A stretch of 64,000 nt of DNA from positions 8,484,681-8,548,680 of the forward strand of contig JAVGWX010000001.1 in NCBI GenBank assembly GCA_036924085.1. Direction: 5' to 3'. This DNA is from Ariolimax columbianus (taxonomy: Eukaryota; Mollusca; Gastropoda; Stylommatophora; Arionidae). This document shows positions 59,501 through 64,000 of this stretch, piece by piece. How positions within the stretch are numbered: the first letter of the stretch is position 1; the number at the start of each line of letters is the position of its first letter. Under the pieces are notes generated by a model. That model was not told the DNA's origin. It did not search any database and saw only the letters and a program-made list of their open reading frames with translations. A program made the position numbers and the translations under genes.

Positions 59501-60230
59501 AGCGGGCAGACGTTGAATGCCGAAGAGAAATTCACATATCTGGGCAGCACGCTGTCGAGATCTGTCAGCCTAGACGATGAGGTGGCAAGCAGAATAGCAA
59601 AGGCCAGCACGTCGTGGCATCAGCGTCAAGACCAAACTCAAAGTCTACCGTGCAACCATCATTCCAACCCTACTATACGCTTGCGAAAGCTGGACTGAAT
59701 ACTCTGGACATGCAAGGAGGTTAAACCACTTCCACACAGGTGGCCTGAGGCGAATATTCCACATCCGATGGCAAGATCGTGTCACTGACATCGAGGTTCT
59801 CTCGAGGGCTAACATGCCCAGCATCCATGCACTGCTAGAAAAAGCACGACTAGGATGGGCCGGACACCTCGTCCGTATGTCAGACGAGCGGCTCCCAAAG
59901 AAGCTTCTCTACGGCGAGCTGATAGAGGGATGGCGCGAGAGAGGGAGCCCAAATAAACGTTTTACAAACGGTCTGAAGGACTCACTAAAAAGTTGCCAGA
60001 TAGACATCGACACCTGGGAATGTCTTGCGAAAAACAGATCGGGTGTAGCTGCCGGTGAAGATGACCGTGTTGTGAAAGCCCAGAACAGACGCGAGACGCG
60101 GAAATCCCGAACAGCGGGAACACCATCCCCTTCTATAAATCTCGTGAGCCCGATATGTAGCAGATGTTTTCGTGCTCGCATTGGCCTGTTCAGCCACATG
60201 CGCACTCACACCCAACAGGGAAATCTGTGA
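56540..60230 (+). pseudogene. RTE-like LINE ORF (endonuclease-RT-zinc finger), interrupted
   Basis: From the ATG at 56540 about 180 residues of unassigned N-terminus precede the endonuclease: [47 protein letters not shown], then after stop 1 (57602, AIG-stop-HGIGKCNSNG, probably CGA to TGA) TTWMHP and GAEC-stop-TDHRL (stop 2 at 57827, expected Trp). RT follows with GKAPGADAIPADVYK, YNNHRGISLL, motif A IDMTKAFDTVNR, GVKQGCVLAPTLFS and an intact motif C FADDCALMS (about 59332). At about 59611 a 35-bp deletion shifts frame. The rest continues from 59814 and ends in the finger, whose first Cys reads Ser. Confidence 0.93.
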
Positions 60231-60283
60231 CAAGGATGATGTCGGCGGTCCTCATCGACAACGATGGACAGCTATTATCATTT

Positions 60284-60620
60284 ACAGACTGCCTGATTGT
60301 AAGTGATCTGATTGTATGTAAATGTACAGATCGCCTAAGGACGAGATCTGAAGGTGTGTGATATATGCAGGACACTTTGGGAACGATATGTGTTCTGATT
60401 ATATGCGAATGCATAGATCGACTGAGTATGTGACCTTAAGTGAGTACGTGATCCGACTATAAATGTCGTGATCTAATTACATATGATTGTACAATCGCCT
60501 GAGCATACGTGAACCGATTGTATGTGGATGTACAGATCACCTGATTGAAGGTGATTATATATGAATGCACAGAACGACTGAATACGTAATCCGATCTTGA
60601 GGACGAGTTTATGATTGTGT
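60284..60620. repeat. Diverged tandem repeat beside LINE copy C
   Basis: Repeated variants of GTGATCTGATTGTATG, AATGTACAGATCGCCTGA and ATACGTGATCCGAT, with period roughly 55-65 bp. Decayed; copy boundaries uncertain. Confidence 0.6.
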
Positions 60621-60698
60621 ATTGAGTGTGCAGATAAAGAGAGTGCAGCGACAAAACTTGGACTATGTACATTTAGAGAAACATGAAAAAGTAGTTCA

Positions 60699-60777
<79 letters not shown>

Positions 60778-61080
60778 GGTTATTTAGTTCAGATGCACTG
60801 TGCCTTTTTGTTAATATTGTTTTAGTTTAACGATTAATAAATGACGTTATGTGTTATGGCAGGATAGTGTTTACTGTGTTATTTACTGTGTGAAGTAGTG
60901 TCGTGTTGTGGATACGTATTGTAACTCTTTAGATATGTAAAAATGTCTGCTAAATCTAGACTCTGCCACATATTTAATTTTGGTCCCAGCGACCAGGATA
61001 TCTATGATAGGATATGTACAACGTTACGCTAAACTCTTTACGTCTACTCTGCCACATCCACATAGATAAATAAAACCATG
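60621..61080. other. Unassigned A+T-rich DNA with a TA tract
   Basis: The TA tract is listed separately. No gene seen. Confidence 0.5.
60698..60775. repeat. TA dinucleotide microsatellite
   Basis: About 38 TA units with one TG interruption. Confidence 0.97.
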
Positions 61081-61084
61081 TGTA

Positions 61085-63160
61085 CGGGAATTGATTGTTT
61101 GTTTCTCCGTGTGGACGTGCATTGATTGCTTGGTTCTTCATGTGGGCTTGCACTAACTGCCTGGTTCTTCTTGTGGGGGAACATTTATTGCCTGGCTTCC
61201 ATGTGGGAGGACATTTACTGCCTGGTTCTCCATGTGGTGGAGCATTGACTGTCAGGTTTTCAATGTGGAGGGGGGTCATTGACTATCTGGTTCTCCGTGT
61301 GGAGGGGGGGGGGGGCATTGACTGTCTGGTTCTCCATGTGTGGGTGCATTGACTGTCTTGATCTCCATCTGGAGGGGGGGGGGGCCGCATTGACTATCTG
61401 GTTCTCCATGTGGGGGAGCATTGACTGTCAGGTTCTCCATGTGGGGGAGCATTGACGGTCAGGTTCTCCATGTGGGTGAGCATTGACTTTCAGGTTCTCC
61501 ATGTGGGTGAGCATTGACTGTCAGGTTTTCCATGTGGGTGAGCATTGACTGTCTGGTTCTAGATGTGGGGGAGCATTGACTGGCTGGTTCTCCATGTCGG
61601 GGAGCATTGACTGTCTGGTTCTCCATGTGGGGTAGCATTGACTGTCAGGTGCTCCATATGAGGGAGCATTAACTGTCAGGTTCTCCATGTGGGGAAGAAT
61701 TGACTGTCAGGTTCTTCATGTGAGGGAGCATTAACTGTCAGGTTCTCCATGTGGGGGAGCATTGACTGTCTGGTTCTTCATGTGGGGGAACATTGACTGT
61801 CTGGTTCTTCATGTGGGGGAACATTGACTGTCTGGCTCTCCATGTGGGGAAGCATTGACCGCCTGGTTCTCCATTTGGGAGGGGGGGGGGTGCATTGACT
61901 TCGGTTCTCTATTTAGGGGAACATTGACTGTCTGGTTCTCTATGTGGGAGGGGGGCTTTGACTGTCTGATTCTCCATGTGGGGGAGCATTGTCTGTCTGG
62001 TTCTCCCCGTGGGAGGGGGGGGGGGCTTTGACTGTCTGGTTCTCCATGTGGGGGAGCATTGAATTTCTTATTCTCCTTGTGGGGTGGGATTGATTGTTTC
62101 GTTCTCCATGTATGGGATCATTGACTTTCTGGTTCTCCATGTGGGGGAGCATTGACTGTCTTGTTCTCCATGTGGGGGAGCATTGACTGTCTTGTTCTCC
62201 ATGTGGTGGAGCATTGACTGTCAGGTTCTCCATGTGGGGGAGCATTGACTGTCTGGTTCTCCATGTGGGGGAGCATTGACGGTCAGGTTCTCCATGTGGG
62301 GGAGCATTGACTGTATGGTTCTCCATGTGGGGTAGCATTGAGTGTCAGGTTCTCCATGTGGGGGAGCATTGACTGTCAGGTTCTCCATGTGGGAGGAGAG
62401 GGGGTGCATTGACTTCGGTTCTCTATTTGGGGGAACATTGACTGTCTGGTTCTCTATGTAGGGTAGCATTGACTGTCTGGTTCTCCATGTGGGAGGGGGG
62501 GAGGGGCTTTGACTGTTTGGTTCTCCATTTTGGGAGCATTGACTGTCAGGTTCTCCATGTGCGGGAGGGGGGGGGGGGGTTGGGCATTGACTTTCTGGTT
62601 TTTCCATGTGGGGGTGCATTGACTGTCTGGTTCTCCATGTGGGGGAGCATTGTCTGTCTGGTTCTTTATGTTTGGTAGCATTGATAGCCAGGTTCTCTAT
62701 CAGGGGGAGCATTGACTGTCTGGTTCTCCATGTGGGGGAGGGGGGAATGCATTGGCTGTCTGGTTTTTTGTGGGGGGGGGGGCATTGACTGTCTGGTTCT
62801 ATATGTGGGAGAGCATTGACTGTCTGGTTCTCCATGTGGGGGAGCATTGACTGTCTGGCTCTCCATGTGGTGGAGCATTGACTGTCTGGTTATCAATGCG
62901 TGCAGCAGTGTTTGTCTGGTTCTCATTGTGTAGCAGCATTGATTGTCTGGTTCTTTTTTGTGTAGTAGCATTGATTGTTTGGTTCTCATTGTGTAGCAGC
63001 ATTGATTGTCTGGTTCTTTTTTGTGTAGCAGCATTGATTGTCTGGTTCTCATTGTGTAGCAGCATTGATTGTCTGGTTCTCATTGTGTAGTAGCATTGAT
63101 TGTCTTTTTCTCATTGTGTAGCAGCATTGATTGTTTGGTTCTCCATGTTAGGGTGATTTG
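61085..63160. repeat. Large minisatellite, mostly 31 bp unit, about 60 copies over 2 kb
   Basis: CATGTGGGGGAGCATTGACT then GTCTGGTTCTC. Many units contain expanded G-runs of 7-14, and some switch TGTCTGG to TGTCAGG. From about 62890 the units become GTGTAGCAGCATTGATTGTC then TGGTTCTCATT. The plus strand is strongly G+T biased. Minus-strand frames of 128-208 residues (HMENQTVNAPPHGEP-like) arise because 31-bp units cycle through frames. Confidence 0.96.
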
Positions 63161-63288
63161 ATTGTCTGGTTTTCGTTATTCATTATCTGAACGTCCATTT
63201 CGACCACCCTGAGACTTTCCACAAACATTTAATAGATGGGGCACGGAGACATGTGATAAGCACAAACTATACAGATCTTTTTGTTTCA

Positions 63289-63470
63289 AGTAACTAAACT
63301 CACCATCTCAAATTGCTGTATTAAGAAACTAAACTCACCATCTCAAATTGCTGTATTAAGTAACTAAACTCACCTTCTCAAATTGCTGTATTAAGTAACT
63401 AAACTCACCATCTCAATAGCTGTATTAAGTAACTAGACTCCCCATTCCATATTGCTGTTTTAAGTAACTT
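63289..63470. repeat. Minisatellite, 35 bp unit, about 5 copies
   Basis: AAGTAACTAAACTCACCATC then TCAAATTGCTGTATT. The later units are shortened or diverged. Confidence 0.94.
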
Positions 63471-63610
63471 AATCCGTGATATCTATAAAACATATATGCG
63501 GAAAAAGTAACGAGAGATGTTAGAGAGGACGACAACATTTAAAGTTTTAATAATTTACGATTGGCGGATACAATATTCGATAGCTACAATATGCACACAA
63601 CGCATATTAC

Positions 63611-64000
63611 TAGGTCATATTAAGAAGTGCCGAAGGCCTAGAGCAGCTAATTTCAGCTATAGTTGGACACAGTAAAGATCAAAACCTCTTATAAACAACA
63701 ACAAAAAACATAGATTATAACCACCAAGCACGATGTCAACATAAATTTGCAATAGATGGTGAGGAAATAGATCAGGTCACGCATTTTAAATATCTGGGCT
63801 CCAGAATTTACCTTAATGGCGACTGCTCTAAATAAATCAGAAGAAAACTAACCATGGCAATGCAGAGACTGAACAGCCTGAAGAAATTATGACAGAGCAC
63901 CAACAAAGCCACACAAGTGGAAGTCTTGAGAGCATGTACTTTTCCTGTGGCACCATAAGGTCAGAATCATGGATGATTACCAAAACTTCTAAACAAAGAC
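63611..64000 (+). pseudogene. LINE reverse transcriptase fragment running off the window
   Basis: Frames give SAEGLEQLISAIVGHSKDQN, FAIDGEEIDQVTHFKYLGSR, IYLNGDCSK, IRRKLTMAMQRLNSLKKL, STNKATQVEVLRACTFPV and then a YGSESW-like region at the window edge. This is the stretch after motif C (AESEEGLQxLLDxVVEHSKxxGL … IKQVxxFKYLGS) of RTE/CR1-related RTs. Stops within it show decay. Its 3' part lies beyond the window. Confidence 0.82.

Larger units (their letters stand above)
56244..60283 (+). mobile_element. RTE-like LINE copy C, nearly full length
   Basis: Single-ORF non-LTR element: a putative 5' untranslated region, an apurinic-type endonuclease, RT, and a C-terminal C2H2 finger, ending at GGACAGCTATTAT as copy D does. 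The 5' limit is my estimate, set at a CAAGATGGCGCCG motif; the true start may lie earlier or later. Architecture and motifs match the RTE-related LINEs widely found in aquatic invertebrates. Two nonsense changes and a 35-bp deletion are the main lesions, so it is a fairly recent but dead copy. Confidence 0.9.

Noticed and set aside
62221..63083. Minus-strand Pro/His-rich frames up to 208 residues
   Set aside because: Frame cycling of the 31-bp minisatellite.
63286..63470. CRISPR-like array of 35-bp repeats
   Set aside because: Directly abutting tandem units without spacers.

Overview
The window looks like repeat-rich, gene-poor DNA from an animal nuclear genome. The retrotransposon proteins (an RNase H-bearing non-LTR element, and an RTE-like element with a C-terminal zinc finger) and two tRNA-derived SINE families resemble those I associate with molluscs, perhaps gastropods. 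That placement is inference from family resemblance, not a database result. I found no convincing host protein-coding gene, no operon structure, no CRISPR array, no rRNA and no free-standing tRNA. Nearly every long open frame is either a decayed transposon protein or an artefact of a tandem repeat.

Layout. 0-7 kb: two minisatellites (41-42 bp and 31 bp units) and a short LINE 3' fragment. 7.1-9.5 kb: a 5'-truncated LINE (copy A, minus strand) with an 11-bp target-site duplication. 9.6-10.3 kb: decayed minisatellites. 11.6-15.3 kb: three LINE fragments. 15.7-16.1 kb: a long ATCT microsatellite. 18.1-19.5 kb: two minisatellites, the second with higher-order structure. 20.5-23 kb: SINE pieces and unassigned DNA. 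24-26 kb: 48-bp and 34-bp arrays. 26.6-29.4 kb: a second copy of the same LINE (copy B, plus strand). 29.7-31.45 kb: a decayed mariner-type transposon with an inverted duplication, abutted by a complete SINE with an 11-bp duplication. 32.7-37.8 kb: three arrays. 38.3-39.2 kb: truncated RTE-like copy D. 40.1-41.8 kb: a duplicated block and a 45-57 bp array. 42.6-46.6 kb: four LINE fragments. 47.1-49.5 kb: a DDE transposon with long terminal inverted repeats and a nested SINE. 50-54.3 kb: six tandem arrays and two LINE fragments at 54-55.1 kb. 56.2-60.3 kb: the most complete element, an almost full-length RTE-like LINE (copy C) with two stops and a 35-bp deletion. 60.3-63.5 kb: arrays including a 2-kb 31-bp minisatellite. 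The window ends inside one more LINE fragment.

How it fits together. The contents are mobile elements at different stages of decay plus about 21 tandem arrays with units of 14 bp or more, together roughly 11.5 kb (about 18 percent) by my boundaries. The array units look unrelated to one another. The clearest points for follow-up are: the shared FADH (not FADD) reverse-transcriptase motif in both copies of the RNase H LINE; the long-TIR DDE transposon; the mariner inverted duplication with SINE target duplications at its edge; and the density of unrelated minisatellites. All boundaries and copy counts were read by eye and may be off by a few bases or units.
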